In this document: piece after piece, positions 36,021-45,531 of the stretch
Layout of the letters: every line of letters starts with the position of its first letter
How positions within the stretch are numbered: position 1 is the first letter of the stretch
Assembly (NCBI RefSeq): GCF_013778505.1
Contig: NZ_JAAOWU010000002.1
Location: forward strand, 496,001-560,000
Direction of reading: 5' to 3'
Source: Pseudomonas sivasensis
GTDB taxonomy: Bacteria; Pseudomonadota; Gammaproteobacteria; Pseudomonadales; Pseudomonadaceae
Length of the DNA stretch: 64,000 nucleotides
Made by a program: the position numbers and the translations under genes
The notes under the pieces: model-generated
What the model saw: only the letters and a program-made list of their open reading frames with translations
Told to the model about the DNA's origin: nothing
The model's database searches: none

Positions 36021-36401
36021 TCAGGGCTTGGCGACTTTCCAGGCGCCGTCCATTTTGCCGTCGCCGGTCATGTCGCCGGCCTTTTTATCCATGACGAAGG
36101 TATAGAGCGGCTTACCGTTGTAGGCCCACTGGCTCTTTTGGTCATCACGGGTGATCACAGTCCATTTGCCCATTGGCTTGTCGGTAGACTCGGCCATCAA
36201 CGGCGGCCAGTTAGTCGCGCACTTGTCGTTGCACATGGATTTGCCATCGGCATCCTTGGCAAAGGTATAGAGCGTCATTTCCTTGTGATCCACCAGCATC
36301 CCGTCTTTGGTCATCGCCGGCTCCGCCGCGAACGCCAGGGTCGGCAGCGTCAACGCGGCCGTTACCAGCAGGGCTTTCCAGGAAACAGTACGGTAAGTCA
36401 T
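36021..36401 (-). CDS. Secreted COG4315-type protein with Yx(F/W/Y)xxD-like repeats
   Basis: The 126-residue protein begins with a Sec signal peptide (MTYRTVSWKALLVTAALTLP...AFA, cleavage near AFA-AEP). The mature part has two repeats typical of the family PF03640: MTLYTFAKDADGKSMCND and KPLYTFVMDKKAGDMTGD, with CNDKCATNWPP between. The role of the family is unknown; a periplasmic binding role has been suggested. The ATG at 36401 has GGAAGG upstream; an ATG at 36500 would place the signal peptide internally. It is divergent from phoB with a 155-bp gap that contains Pho-box-like sequence. Confidence 0.85.
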   Translation of the reverse strand: MTYRTVSWKALLVTAALTLPTLAFAAEPAMTKDGMLVDHKEMTLYTFAKDADGKSMCNDKCATNWPPLMAESTDKPMGKWTVITRDDQKSQWAYNGKPLYTFVMDKKAGDMTGDGKMDGAWKVAKP

Positions 36402-36483
36402 AGGAACCTTCCTTTTGTGGTTGTCAGGATTCGGACCCAAAGGGTAGTCCAGAGTGCCGTGATTTGCCCAAGCGACTAAATTA

Positions 36484-36501
36484 CTGTCACACGACTGCAA
36501 T
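36484..36501 (+). promoter_or_regulatory. Pho box upstream of phoB
   Basis: CTGTCACACGACTGCAAT has two 7-base half-sites with a 4-base spacer (consensus CTGTCAT-N4-CTGTCAT); the second half is weaker. It lies 56 bp before the phoB start and fits autoregulation. A second, reverse-strand candidate (TTGTCATTTAACTGTCTT) lies at 36525-36542. Confidence 0.65.
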
Positions 36502-36556
36502 AATTCCGTTATCTAATGCGGCGCAAGACAGTTAAATGACAAGAGGATTTTTGAGC

Positions 36557-37246
36557 ATGGTTGGCAGGAGCATTCTGATTGTTGACGACGAAGCGCCCAT
36601 CCGCGAGATGATCGCCGTTGCGTTGGAAATGGCCGGCTATGACTGCCTGGAGGCTGAGAACTCCCAGCAGGCCCATGCCATTATCGTCGACCGTAAGCCG
36701 GACCTGATCCTGCTGGATTGGATGCTGCCTGGCACTTCCGGCATCGAACTGGCCCGCCGCCTCAAGCGTGATGAACTGACCGGGGATATTCCGATCATCA
36801 TGCTCACCGCCAAGGGCGAAGAGGACAACAAGATTCAGGGCCTGGAAGTGGGCGCTGATGACTACATCACCAAACCCTTTTCCCCACGGGAGTTGGTAGC
36901 GCGCCTGAAGGCGGTATTGCGCCGCGCCGGCCCGACCGATGGCGAAGCGCCGATTGAAGTCGGCGGTCTGATTCTCGACCCGATCAGCCACCGCGTCACC
37001 ATCGACGGCACACCGGCCGAGATGGGCCCGACCGAATACCGCCTGCTGCAATTTTTCATGACCCACCAGGAACGCGCCTACACCCGTGGCCAGCTGCTGG
37101 ACCAGGTGTGGGGCGGCAATGTGTATGTGGAGGAGCGCACCGTTGACGTGCATATCCGCCGCCTGCGCAAAGCCTTGGGCGACGCCTACGAGAATCTGGT
37201 ACAAACCGTGCGCGGCACTGGCTACCGGTTCTCCACCAAAAGCTGA
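36557..37246 (+). CDS. phoB: Phosphate regulon response regulator PhoB
   Basis: PhoB is activated by PhoR at low phosphate and turns on the Pho regulon by binding Pho boxes. The 229-residue protein has a receiver domain (1-120) with acidic residues DDEAPIRE, phospho-acceptor Asp54 in LLDWMLPG, and Lys in YITKPFSP, then an OmpR-type winged helix (about 130-226, [35 protein letters not shown]). I use the ATG at 36557, giving the family start [18 protein letters not shown] is 10 bases upstream. phoR follows after 46 bp. Confidence 0.97.
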   Translation: MVGRSILIVDDEAPIREMIAVALEMAGYDCLEAENSQQAHAIIVDRKPDLILLDWMLPGTSGIELARRLKRDELTGDIPIIMLTAKGEEDNKIQGLEVGADDYITKPFSPRELVARLKAVLRRAGPTDGEAPIEVGGLILDPISHRVTIDGTPAEMGPTEYRLLQFFMTHQERAYTRGQLLDQVWGGNVYVEERTVDVHIRRLRKALGDAYENLVQTVRGTGYRFSTKS

Positions 37247-37292
37247 GCCAACCCTTCTACTTCCTTAACAGCTGACAAGGACGCATGTTTAA

Positions 37293-38615
37293 GTGAACCA
37301 GAACTGGCATGGCACCCTGATCCGCCACATGCTTCTTTTGATCACCGGCTGCCTGTTGGTCGGGCTGATCAGCGGCTACTACGGCTGGAGCCTGGCCATC
37401 GGCATCGGCCTGTACTTGGGTTGGACCCTCAAGCAACTGCTGCGTCTGCACGAATGGCTGCGCCAGCACAAACCCGACGAAGCACCACCCGACGGCTACG
37501 GCCTGTGGGGCGAGGTGTTCGACAGTATTTACCACCTGCAACGCCGCGACCAACGGGTACGCGGTCGCCTGCAAGCGGTGATCGACCGGGTGCAGGAGTC
37601 CACCGCCGCGCTCAAGGACGCGGTGATCATGCTCGACAGCGACGGCAACCTGGAATGGTGGAACCGTGCCGCCGAGACCTTGCTGGGCCTCAAAACGCCC
37701 CAGGACAGCGGCCAGCCGGTGACCAACTTGGTACGCCACCCGCGCTTCAAGGAATACTTCGAGCAGGACAACTACGAAGAAGCCTTGGAAATCCCCTCGC
37801 CGACCAACGACCGTGTGCGCATCCAGCTGTACCTGACGCGCTATGGCAACAACGAGCACCTGATGCTGGTTCGCGACGTAACGCGCATCCACCAACTGGA
37901 GCAGATGCGCAAAGACTTCGTCGCCAACGTCTCCCATGAACTGCGCACGCCGTTGACGGTGATCTGCGGCTATCTGGAGACGCTGCTGGATAACGTCGAC
38001 GAGATCAACCCACGCTGGAGCCGTGCCCTGCAGCAGATGCAGCAACAAGGCTCGCGCATGCAGACCCTGCTCAACGACCTGCTGTTGCTGGCCAAGCTTG
38101 AAGCCACCGATTACCCCTCGGACAATCATCCGGTGGCGGTGCAAAGCCTGTTGCAGACCATCAAGAATGACGCGCAGGCCCTTTCCGGCGAGCGCGGGCA
38201 GCAGATCAGCCTGGAAGCCGATCCACAGGTGTTGCTCAAGGGCAGCGAAGGCGAATTGCGTAGCGCGTTCTCCAATCTGGTGTTCAACGCCGTGAAGTAC
38301 ACACAGGACAAAGGCGCCATCCGCATCCGCTGGTGGGCCGACGAGCAAGGCGCGCACCTGAGCGTGCAGGACTCCGGCATCGGCATCGACGCCAAGCACT
38401 TGCCTCGCCTGACCGAGCGTTTCTACCGTGTCGACTCCAGCCGCAACTCCAACACCGGCGGCACCGGGCTGGGCCTTGCCATCGTCAAACATGTGCTGCT
38501 GCGCCACCGAGCGCGCCTGGAAATCAGCAGCGTGCTGGGACATGGCAGCACCTTTACCTGCCATTTTCCGCCGGCGCAGGTGACGCGTTCGCGGGCGATC
38601 GCCGCAGATGAATAA
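37293..38615 (+). CDS. phoR: Phosphate regulon sensor histidine kinase PhoR
   Basis: PhoR phosphorylates PhoB, or removes its phosphate, depending on the state of the Pst-PhoU complex. The 440-residue protein has two N-terminal membrane segments (about 10-45), a PAS domain (about 95-195, AVIMLDSDGNLEWWNRAAETLLG), the dimerisation domain with phospho-accepting His215 in FVANVSHELRTPLT, and the ATPase domain with NAVKYT (N-box), DSGIGID and GGTGLGLAIVKH. The GTG start at 37293 has GACAAGGA upstream. It forms an operon with phoB; a REPIN follows. Confidence 0.96.
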   Translation: MNQNWHGTLIRHMLLLITGCLLVGLISGYYGWSLAIGIGLYLGWTLKQLLRLHEWLRQHKPDEAPPDGYGLWGEVFDSIYHLQRRDQRVRGRLQAVIDRVQESTAALKDAVIMLDSDGNLEWWNRAAETLLGLKTPQDSGQPVTNLVRHPRFKEYFEQDNYEEALEIPSPTNDRVRIQLYLTRYGNNEHLMLVRDVTRIHQLEQMRKDFVANVSHELRTPLTVICGYLETLLDNVDEINPRWSRALQQMQQQGSRMQTLLNDLLLLAKLEATDYPSDNHPVAVQSLLQTIKNDAQALSGERGQQISLEADPQVLLKGSEGELRSAFSNLVFNAVKYTQDKGAIRIRWWADEQGAHLSVQDSGIGIDAKHLPRLTERFYRVDSSRNSNTGGTGLGLAIVKHVLLRHRARLEISSVLGHGSTFTCHFPPAQVTRSRAIAADE

Positions 38616-38638
38616 CCCGAAGACGACACAAAGATAAT

Positions 38639-38727
38639 GTGGGAGGGGCTCCTCGCCCCCGATGGCGGTGCGTCAGTTAAGTTATCTGTAACTGATCCGC
38701 TCCTATCGGGGGCAAGCTCCCTCCCAC
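38639..38727. repeat. REPIN-type palindrome after phoR
   Basis: Arms GTGGGAGGGGCTCCTCGCC and GGGGGCAAGCTCCCTCC(CAC) flank a variable centre. The left arm differs more from the consensus than the other copies. It separates phoR from the CBS-domain gene. Confidence 0.88.
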
Positions 38728-38884
38728 AGTAGACTTGCATCATTTTGGAGGCCGTATTCCGCCCCCGCCCGGCAGCGGGTACTAGGCAAGCGCCCCGCCA
38801 GCCGCTACATTGGCCGACTTGCGCCTGCCTCTCGGGCCTGCCTGTCACCCCTTATTGAACACATGGAACCTGCAAAACCCAATC

Positions 38885-40225
38885 ATGGACCCTTCCCCTG
38901 GTATCACCCTCTCTACACTCTTCGCCGACTTCGGCATGATTCTTTTTGCTCTGATCCTGGTACTGCTCAACGGTTTTTTCGTTGCGGCGGAATTTGCCAT
39001 GGTCAAGTTGCGCTCCACCCGAGTCGAGGCCATCGCCCACACCAACGGCTGGCGTGGACAGATCCTGCGTACCGTACACAGCCAGCTCGACGCTTACCTG
39101 TCGGCCTGCCAGCTGGGTATCACCCTCGCCTCCCTGGGCCTGGGTTGGGTCGGTGAGCCGGCGTTTGCGCACATCCTTGAACCGATGTTGGCCGCCGTGG
39201 GCGTCGAATCGCCGGAAGTGATCAAGGGCGTGTCGTTCTTTGCGGCGTTCTTCGTGATTTCCTACCTGCACATCGTGGTCGGTGAGCTGGCGCCCAAATC
39301 CTGGGCCATTCGCAAACCCGAGTTGCTGTCGCTGTGGACGGCGGTGCCGCTGTACTTGTTCTACTGGGCCATGTACCCGGCCATCTACCTGCTCAACGCC
39401 AGCGCCAACGCGATCCTGCGCATCGCCGGCCAAGGCGAGCCCGGCCCGCACCATGAGCACCATTACAGCCGCGAAGAACTCAAGCTGATCCTGCACTCCA
39501 GCCGTGGCCAGGACCCTAGCGACCAAGGCATGCGCGTATTGGCCTCGGCCGTGGAAATGGGCGAACTGGAAGTGGTCGACTGGGCCAACTCCCGCGAAGA
39601 CCTAGTGACACTGGAATTCAACGCACCGCTCAAGGAAATCCTCGCACTGTTCCGCCGCCACAAGTTCAGCCGCTACCCGGTGTACGACAGCGTCCGCCAG
39701 GAGTTCGTCGGCCTGCTGCACATCAAGGACTTGCTGCTGGAGCTGGCCGAACTCGACCATATCCCCGAGTCGTTCAACCTGGCCGAGCTGACTCGCCCGC
39801 TGGAGCGCGTGTCGCGCCACATGCCGCTGTCGCAGTTGCTGGAGCAGTTCCGTAAAGGCGGCTCGCACTTCGCCGTGGTCGAAGAGGCCGACGGCAACAT
39901 CATCGGCTACCTGACCATGGAAGACGTGCTGGAAGTGCTGGTCGGCGATATCCAGGACGAACACCGCAAGGCCGAACGCGGCATCCTGGCCTACCAGCCG
40001 GGCAAGCTGCTGGTACGTGGCGATACCCCGTTGTTCAAGGTGGAACGCCTGCTCGGCATCGACCTGGACCATATCGAAGCCGAAACCCTGGCCGGCCTGG
40101 TCTACGAAACCCTGAAACGGGTGCCGGAAGAGGAAGAAGTGCTGGAGGTTGAAGGCCTGCGGATCATCATCAAGAAGATGAAAGGACCGAAGATCGTACT
40201 GGCCAAGGTATTGATGCTCGATTGA
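38885..40225 (+). CDS. CNNM/CBS-domain membrane protein (HlyC/CorC family)
   Basis: The family (YfjD/CorC-type) is tied to Mg/Co ion balance and membrane protection. The 446-residue protein has an N-terminal CNNM domain with four hydrophobic segments (about 15-200, including LVLLNGFFVAAEFAMVKLRSTR), a CBS pair (about 215-340, with FSRYPVYDS, GLLHIKDLL and GNIIGYLTMEDVLE) and a C-terminal CorC/HlyC domain (about 350-440, VEGLRIIIKKM). I chose ATG 38885, which starts just before the first membrane segment; an in-frame codon at 38810 would add 25 residues without support. The gene is convergent with the M23 peptidase gene. Confidence 0.88.
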   Translation: MDPSPGITLSTLFADFGMILFALILVLLNGFFVAAEFAMVKLRSTRVEAIAHTNGWRGQILRTVHSQLDAYLSACQLGITLASLGLGWVGEPAFAHILEPMLAAVGVESPEVIKGVSFFAAFFVISYLHIVVGELAPKSWAIRKPELLSLWTAVPLYLFYWAMYPAIYLLNASANAILRIAGQGEPGPHHEHHYSREELKLILHSSRGQDPSDQGMRVLASAVEMGELEVVDWANSREDLVTLEFNAPLKEILALFRRHKFSRYPVYDSVRQEFVGLLHIKDLLLELAELDHIPESFNLAELTRPLERVSRHMPLSQLLEQFRKGGSHFAVVEEADGNIIGYLTMEDVLEVLVGDIQDEHRKAERGILAYQPGKLLVRGDTPLFKVERLLGIDLDHIEAETLAGLVYETLKRVPEEEEVLEVEGLRIIIKKMKGPKIVLAKVLMLD

Positions 40226-40228
40226 CCC

Positions 40229-40891
40229 TCAATTGCCCAACGCAAAGTTGGGCAATGCGCCCACCGGCTGGTTGAACTCATACGGGATCGACACCAGCCC
40301 TGCCTCGGTGGCGCGCTGTACCACAAAGTGCAGGTGCGGCCCGCTGCTGTTGCCGGTATTGCCCGACAACGCCAGCGGACTCCCCACCGCCACGCGCTGC
40401 CCTACCCTCACACTGACCGACCCCTGCTTCAGATGCAGGTACACCCCCTCGGTGCCGTCATCATGCTGCACCCGCACAAAATTCCCCGATGCATCATTGC
40501 CCCGCCCGGCCTGCTCGTTCTCGGTCTTCACCACCACGCCACTGCGCGCGGCGATGATCGGCGTGCCTTCGGGCATGGCGATGTCCATGGCGTAGCGGCT
40601 CTTGACGTCGGTGTGGCTGAAGCTGCCGCTGGGACCTTGGGTCAAGCGGAACGGACCGCCGCGCCAGGGCAAGGGGTAGCGGTAGGCTTGGGGTCGATAA
40701 CGGGGGGTTGGCCTGTCGAGCATTGGACGCTCGACCTTGCGTTCCTGGATCACAAACGCCTGGGCGCCGGGGGTTTGCCGGTCGCTGAAAAACACCACGC
40801 CATTGGCGTCAGTGGATTTGTAGAGGGTCATGGCCAAGGTCGAGGTGGTGACCGTGGCCAACCCGCAGCAGATCAAAAGACGAAGGAGCAT
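40229..40891 (-). CDS. M23-family peptidase with N-terminal DUF4124-like domain
   Basis: M23 enzymes cut peptide bridges in cell-wall peptidoglycan or regulate amidases. The 220-residue exported protein has a signal peptide (1-20, LLRLLICCGLATVTTSTLA), a DUF4124-like part with YKSTDANGVVFFSD, and the M23 (lysostaphin-type) domain with metal-binding motifs HTDVKSRYAMD (H-x(n)-D), YLHLKQG and GPHLHFVV. The metal ligands His, Asp and His are intact, so the enzyme is likely active in the periplasm. The 3' end contains a 10-bp hairpin at 40232-40256. Confidence 0.9.
   Translation of the reverse strand: MLLRLLICCGLATVTTSTLAMTLYKSTDANGVVFFSDRQTPGAQAFVIQERKVERPMLDRPTPRYRPQAYRYPLPWRGGPFRLTQGPSGSFSHTDVKSRYAMDIAMPEGTPIIAARSGVVVKTENEQAGRGNDASGNFVRVQHDDGTEGVYLHLKQGSVSVRVGQRVAVGSPLALSGNTGNSSGPHLHFVVQRATEAGLVSIPYEFNQPVGALPNFALGN
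40232..40256. terminator. Candidate terminator hairpin overlapping the M23 gene end
   Basis: ATTGCCCAAC and GTTGGGCAAT are perfectly complementary around a 5-base loop. The stem lies inside the last codons of the M23 gene (minus strand) and just after the CBS-gene stop. No T-run follows, so its use as terminator is a guess. Confidence 0.45.
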
Positions 40892-40971
40892 GGCGCGAAC
40901 CTGCCGGGATGACTGAGCGGCAGGTTAGCAAGGGTTAATGACAATCTTGTGGTGAGCTGAACCTTAAAGGG

Positions 40972-41880
40972 TCAGGCACCCGGCACAAAATGCTTCTGAG
41001 CCGTACCGCGCGCAATCAGGCGGGAGATGTAGTCGAGTTTCTGCGCATCCTGGTCAATAAACCGGAAGGTCAGTTGCAGCCAGTCGCTGTCGGGCTTGGG
41101 CTCGAAGGCGACGATGGCGTGCAGGTAGCCGTTGAGACGGGCCACCTCGGCGTTGTCGCCTTGCTCAAGGTCGAGCACCGCACTTTCCAGCACCTGAGGC
41201 AGGACTTCAGTGCGACGCACTACCAGCAGCGCCTCCTTGATGCTCAGCGCTTTGATGACACATTGCTGGGTGCCGCTGGACAGCCGCAGTTGACCCTGGC
41301 CACGACCGGCGGCCGGCGCGGCGGAAGGGGCTTGCACTGGCGGGCTGTTGAGCAGGCCTTTGCTGGGCGCTGACGCCGCAGCTGCAACGGGGGCCGAACG
41401 CAACGCTTCAGGCTTGCCGCCCGTCAGGGCGCTCAGGGAATCGTTGCCAAAGGCCGAGTTCATTTTGGTCGGCGCGCTGGCAACCAGGGCGTCGAGGCGA
41501 CCGACCTTGTGCAGGGCCTGTTTGACCTTGTTCAGCAGTTGCTCGTTAGTGAACGGTTTGCTGACGTAACCAGAAACCCCGGCCTGGATCGCCTGCACTA
41601 CGTTCTCTTTGTCGCCCCGGCTGGTCACCATCACAAACGGCATGGCCTTGAGGTGCGGTTGCTCACGGCACCAGGTCAACAGCTCCAGGCCGGACATCTC
41701 CGGCATTTCCCAGTCGCACAGCACCAGGTCGAAGCTCTCGCGCATCAGTATGGTCTGGGCCTTCTTGCCGTTCACCGCATCTTCAAGCTTGATCCCGGGG
41801 AAGTAGTTGCGCAGGCACTTCTTCACCAGATCGCGGATAAACGAGGCGTCATCCACCACCAATACACTGACTTTACTCAT
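40972..41880 (-). CDS. Response regulator with C-terminal PilZ-like domain
   Basis: The 302-residue protein has a receiver domain (about 1-125, VLVVDDASFIRDL, phospho-acceptor Asp in LVLCDWEMPEMSG at about 57, switch Lys in YVSKPF), an Ala/Pro-rich linker (about 135-205), and a C-terminal domain of about 95 residues (CVIKALSIKEALLVVRR, GYLHAIVAF, LTFRFIDQDAQKLDYISRLIARG) with PilZ-like pattern. A canonical c-di-GMP-binding RxxxR-(D/N)xSxxG is not evident, so binding is doubtful. It follows phoU in the same direction; a gene of this type lies at the same place in P. aeruginosa, so a link to phosphate signalling is possible. Confidence 0.75.
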   Translation of the reverse strand: MSKVSVLVVDDASFIRDLVKKCLRNYFPGIKLEDAVNGKKAQTILMRESFDLVLCDWEMPEMSGLELLTWCREQPHLKAMPFVMVTSRGDKENVVQAIQAGVSGYVSKPFTNEQLLNKVKQALHKVGRLDALVASAPTKMNSAFGNDSLSALTGGKPEALRSAPVAAAASAPSKGLLNSPPVQAPSAAPAAGRGQGQLRLSSGTQQCVIKALSIKEALLVVRRTEVLPQVLESAVLDLEQGDNAEVARLNGYLHAIVAFEPKPDSDWLQLTFRFIDQDAQKLDYISRLIARGTAQKHFVPGA

Positions 41881-42007
41881 CGACCCTTCATCCTATAAAA
41901 ACTTCGGCACGCAGAACGCCTGACTGATGGCATTTTGCCAAAACTCGGTAGTCACAGCTGGACTTTATTTATTCCGCTGCGCAAAAAATTCAGACACCAG
42001 AAACGAA

Positions 42008-42032
42008 AACGCCCGACCAAAGGCCGGGCGTT
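42008..42032 (-). terminator. Terminator after phoU
   Basis: AACGCCCGACC pairs with GGCCGGGCGTT (one mismatch) around AAA. On the minus strand it is followed by TTTTCG, 17 bp after the phoU stop. It would separate phoU from the response-regulator gene. Confidence 0.75.
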
Positions 42033-42048
42033 AATTTCTCGGGCAACC

Positions 42049-42810
42049 TTACTTATCGTCAGATTCGCCCGGAACATTAGGGATTTGATCGGCGGAACCT
42101 TCAACTTCAGCCTTCATGCGCTTAAGGCCCATGTGCCGTACGTCAGTACCGCGAACCAAATAGATCACCAGTTCCGAGATATTGCGCGCGTGATCGCCGA
42201 TCCGCTCCAGGGAACGCAGCACCCAGATGATGCTCAAGACCCGCGAGATAGAGCGCGGGTCTTCCATCATGTAGGTGGCCAGTTCACGCAGGGCTGTCTT
42301 GTATTCGCGGTCGATGACTTTGTCGTACTGCGCCACCGACAACGCCAGATCGGCGTCGAAACGCGCAAACGCGTCAAGCGCATCGCGCACCATGTTGCGC
42401 ACCTGGTCGCCGATGTGGCGAACCTCCACGTAGCCGCGCGGCGCTTCGCCTTCCTCGCACAGCTGGATGGCGCGACGGGCGATCTTGGTGGCCTCATCGC
42501 CGATGCGCTCCAGGTCGATTACCGACTTGGAGATGCTGATGATCAAACGCAGGTCCGAGGCCGCTGGCTGGCGACGGGCCAGGATGCGCAGGCATTCTTC
42601 GTCGATATTGCGTTCCATCTGGTTGATCTGGTCATCGATCTCACGCACCTGCTGGGCCAGGCCCGAGTCGGCCTCGATCAGCGCGGTCACGGCGTCGTTG
42701 ACTTGCTTCTCCACCAAGCCGCCCATCGCCAGGAGGTGGCTGCGCACTTCCTCAAGCTCGGCGTTGAACTGCGCGGAGATGTGATGGGTAAGGCCTTCTT
42801 TGCTAATCAT
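42049..42810 (-). CDS. phoU: Phosphate transport regulator PhoU
   Basis: PhoU links the Pst transporter to PhoR and keeps the Pho regulon off when phosphate is high. The 253-residue all-helical protein shows two PhoU repeats with metal-binding E/DxxxD patterns: IGDEATKIARRAIQL (about 88-102) and IGDHARNISELVIYL (about 206-220). LVEKQVNDAVTALIEADS near the start is typical. It lies 70 bp after pstB in the same operon. Confidence 0.96.
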   Translation of the reverse strand: MISKEGLTHHISAQFNAELEEVRSHLLAMGGLVEKQVNDAVTALIEADSGLAQQVREIDDQINQMERNIDEECLRILARRQPAASDLRLIISISKSVIDLERIGDEATKIARRAIQLCEEGEAPRGYVEVRHIGDQVRNMVRDALDAFARFDADLALSVAQYDKVIDREYKTALRELATYMMEDPRSISRVLSIIWVLRSLERIGDHARNISELVIYLVRGTDVRHMGLKRMKAEVEGSADQIPNVPGESDDK

Positions 42811-42880
42811 GTTGGCGTCCTTGGAGCGTCCGGTAAGGTGCGGAGAACCGCAGCGTCAATGCAAACAGAACCACAGCTTC

Positions 42881-43714
<834 letters not shown>

Positions 43715-43736
43715 GGGATGCTCCCTGTGCTGTTGT

Positions 43737-43821
43737 GTGGGAGGGGGCTTGCCCCCGATAGCGATGCTTCAGGAACATGTGTGCCGGCTGGCACACCGCT
43801 CGGGAGCAAGCCCCCTCCCAC
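43737..43821. repeat. REPIN-type palindrome between pstA and pstB
   Basis: Arms GTGGGAGGGGGCTTGCC and CAAGCCCCCTCCCAC flank a centre with GTGTGCCGGCTGGCACACC, itself a dyad. It interrupts the pst operon in an otherwise short gap. Confidence 0.9.
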
Positions 43822-43845
43822 AAATAAGTCCGCGTTCAATTCAGA

Positions 43846-45516
43846 TCAGCTGTCCAGCGCCTTGTACTTCTCGCGCAAGTGGTTACGAATCCACACCGCC
43901 GACAAGTTGAGCGTGGCGATCACCAGCACCAGCAGCAAGGCGGTGGCGTACACCAGTGGCCGTGCGGCTTCGACGTTGGGGCTCTGGAAGCCGACGTCAT
44001 AAATATGGAAGCCCAAGTGCATGATCTTCTGGTCCAGGTGCAGGTACGGGTAGTTGCCGTCCAGCGGCAGCGACGGGGCCAGTTTCACCACGCCGACCAG
44101 CATCAGCGGCGCCACTTCACCGGCGGCACGGGCCACGGCCAGGATCATGCCGGTCATCATCGCCGGGCTGGCCATCGGCAGCACGATCTTCCACAGCGTT
44201 TCCGCCTTGGTCGCGCCCAGAGCCAGGGAGCCTTCACGCACGGTGCGGGGAATCCGCGCCAGGCCTTCTTCGGTGGCCACGATCACCACCGGCACCGCCA
44301 GCAGCGCCAGGGTCAGCGAGGCCCACAGCAGGCCCGGCGTACCGAAGGTCGGTGCCGGCAGGGCTTCGGCGAAGAACAGGCGGTCAACTGAGCCACCCAG
44401 TACATACACGAAGAAGCCCAGGCCGAACACGCCGTAGACGATGGCCGGTACACCGGCCAAGTTGTTCACGGCGATGCGGATGATTCGAGTCAGGGTGTTC
44501 TGCTTGGCGTATTCACGCAGGTACACGGCCGCCAGCACGCCGAACGGGGTCACGATCATCGCCATGATCAGGGTCATCATCACGGTGCCGAAGATCGCCG
44601 GGAAAATCCCGCCTTCGGTGTTGGCTTCCCGTGGGTCATCGCTCAAGAATTCCCAGACCTTGCTGAAGTAGAAGCCGATCTTGGTCATCGTGCCCATGGC
44701 GTTCGGCTGGTAGGCGTGGACCACTTTGCCGATGCCGATTTCAATTTCCTTGCCGTTGCCATCGCGAGCAGTCAAAGCATCGCGGTTGAACTGGGCGTGC
44801 AGATCGGCAAGGCGCGCTTCGATGTCCTGGTAACGGGCATTCAGCTCGGCGCGGTCAGCATCCATATCGGCCTGGGCGGCGGCATCAAGCTTGCCTTCCA
44901 GCTCCAGTTTGCGACCGTGCAGACGAATGCGTTCGAGTCCGGCGTTGATCGCGCCGATATCGGTCTTTTCCAGGCTCTTGAGCTGTGCGGCGAGCTTGTT
45001 GACGCGATCGACACGGGCCTGCAGCTCCGGCCAAGCGGCCTCGCCTTCGGCGATGACCTTGCCATCCTGCTTGACGTTGACCAGGGTGCCGTAGAAATTG
45101 CCCCACTCACGACGCTCGATGGCCATGAGGTTTTTCGGTGTGCTCTGGTCTTTCAACCACTCGCCAACGATCCAGGTGAAGTCGTTGCCATTCAAATCCC
45201 GGTTGCCGACCTTGATCAGCTCGCGGGTCATGAACTCCGGGCCTTCATCAGGCACCGGCAGGCCAGCACTTTTCAGGCGCTCGCGGGGCACTTCTTCTTT
45301 CTGCACCACTTCGCCGATGACGATGTGGTTTTCCTGGCCCGGCACGTTGTAGTTGGCCTGGATCAGGTCAGCTGGCCAGAAGTGGCCCAAACCACGTACG
45401 GCAATCACGGCCAGCAAACCAATGGTCATGATGACCGCGATGGACACCGCGCCACCGCTGATCCAGACGCCGGGGGCGCCGCTCTTGAACCATCCATTCA
45501 GGGAGTTCTGTTTCAC
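43846..45516 (-). CDS. pstA: Phosphate ABC transporter permease PstA, long form with coiled-coil insert
   Basis: PstA forms, with PstC, the membrane channel of the phosphate transporter. The 556-residue protein is much longer than the about 300 residues of E. coli PstA. After the first membrane segment (about 20-40) there is a periplasmic insert of about 220 residues with a strongly charged helical stretch (about 145-235, VDRVNKLAAQLKSLEKTDIG ... ADRAELNARYQDIEARLADLH), likely a coiled coil. The permease domain with the EAA-type loop (RTVREGSLALGATKAETLW) occupies about 300-540. The start is GTG at 45516, with AAAGG upstream. Confidence 0.93.
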   Translation of the reverse strand: MKQNSLNGWFKSGAPGVWISGGAVSIAVIMTIGLLAVIAVRGLGHFWPADLIQANYNVPGQENHIVIGEVVQKEEVPRERLKSAGLPVPDEGPEFMTRELIKVGNRDLNGNDFTWIVGEWLKDQSTPKNLMAIERREWGNFYGTLVNVKQDGKVIAEGEAAWPELQARVDRVNKLAAQLKSLEKTDIGAINAGLERIRLHGRKLELEGKLDAAAQADMDADRAELNARYQDIEARLADLHAQFNRDALTARDGNGKEIEIGIGKVVHAYQPNAMGTMTKIGFYFSKVWEFLSDDPREANTEGGIFPAIFGTVMMTLIMAMIVTPFGVLAAVYLREYAKQNTLTRIIRIAVNNLAGVPAIVYGVFGLGFFVYVLGGSVDRLFFAEALPAPTFGTPGLLWASLTLALLAVPVVIVATEEGLARIPRTVREGSLALGATKAETLWKIVLPMASPAMMTGMILAVARAAGEVAPLMLVGVVKLAPSLPLDGNYPYLHLDQKIMHLGFHIYDVGFQSPNVEAARPLVYATALLLVLVIATLNLSAVWIRNHLREKYKALDS

Positions 45517-45531
45517 AGACTTCTACCTTTC

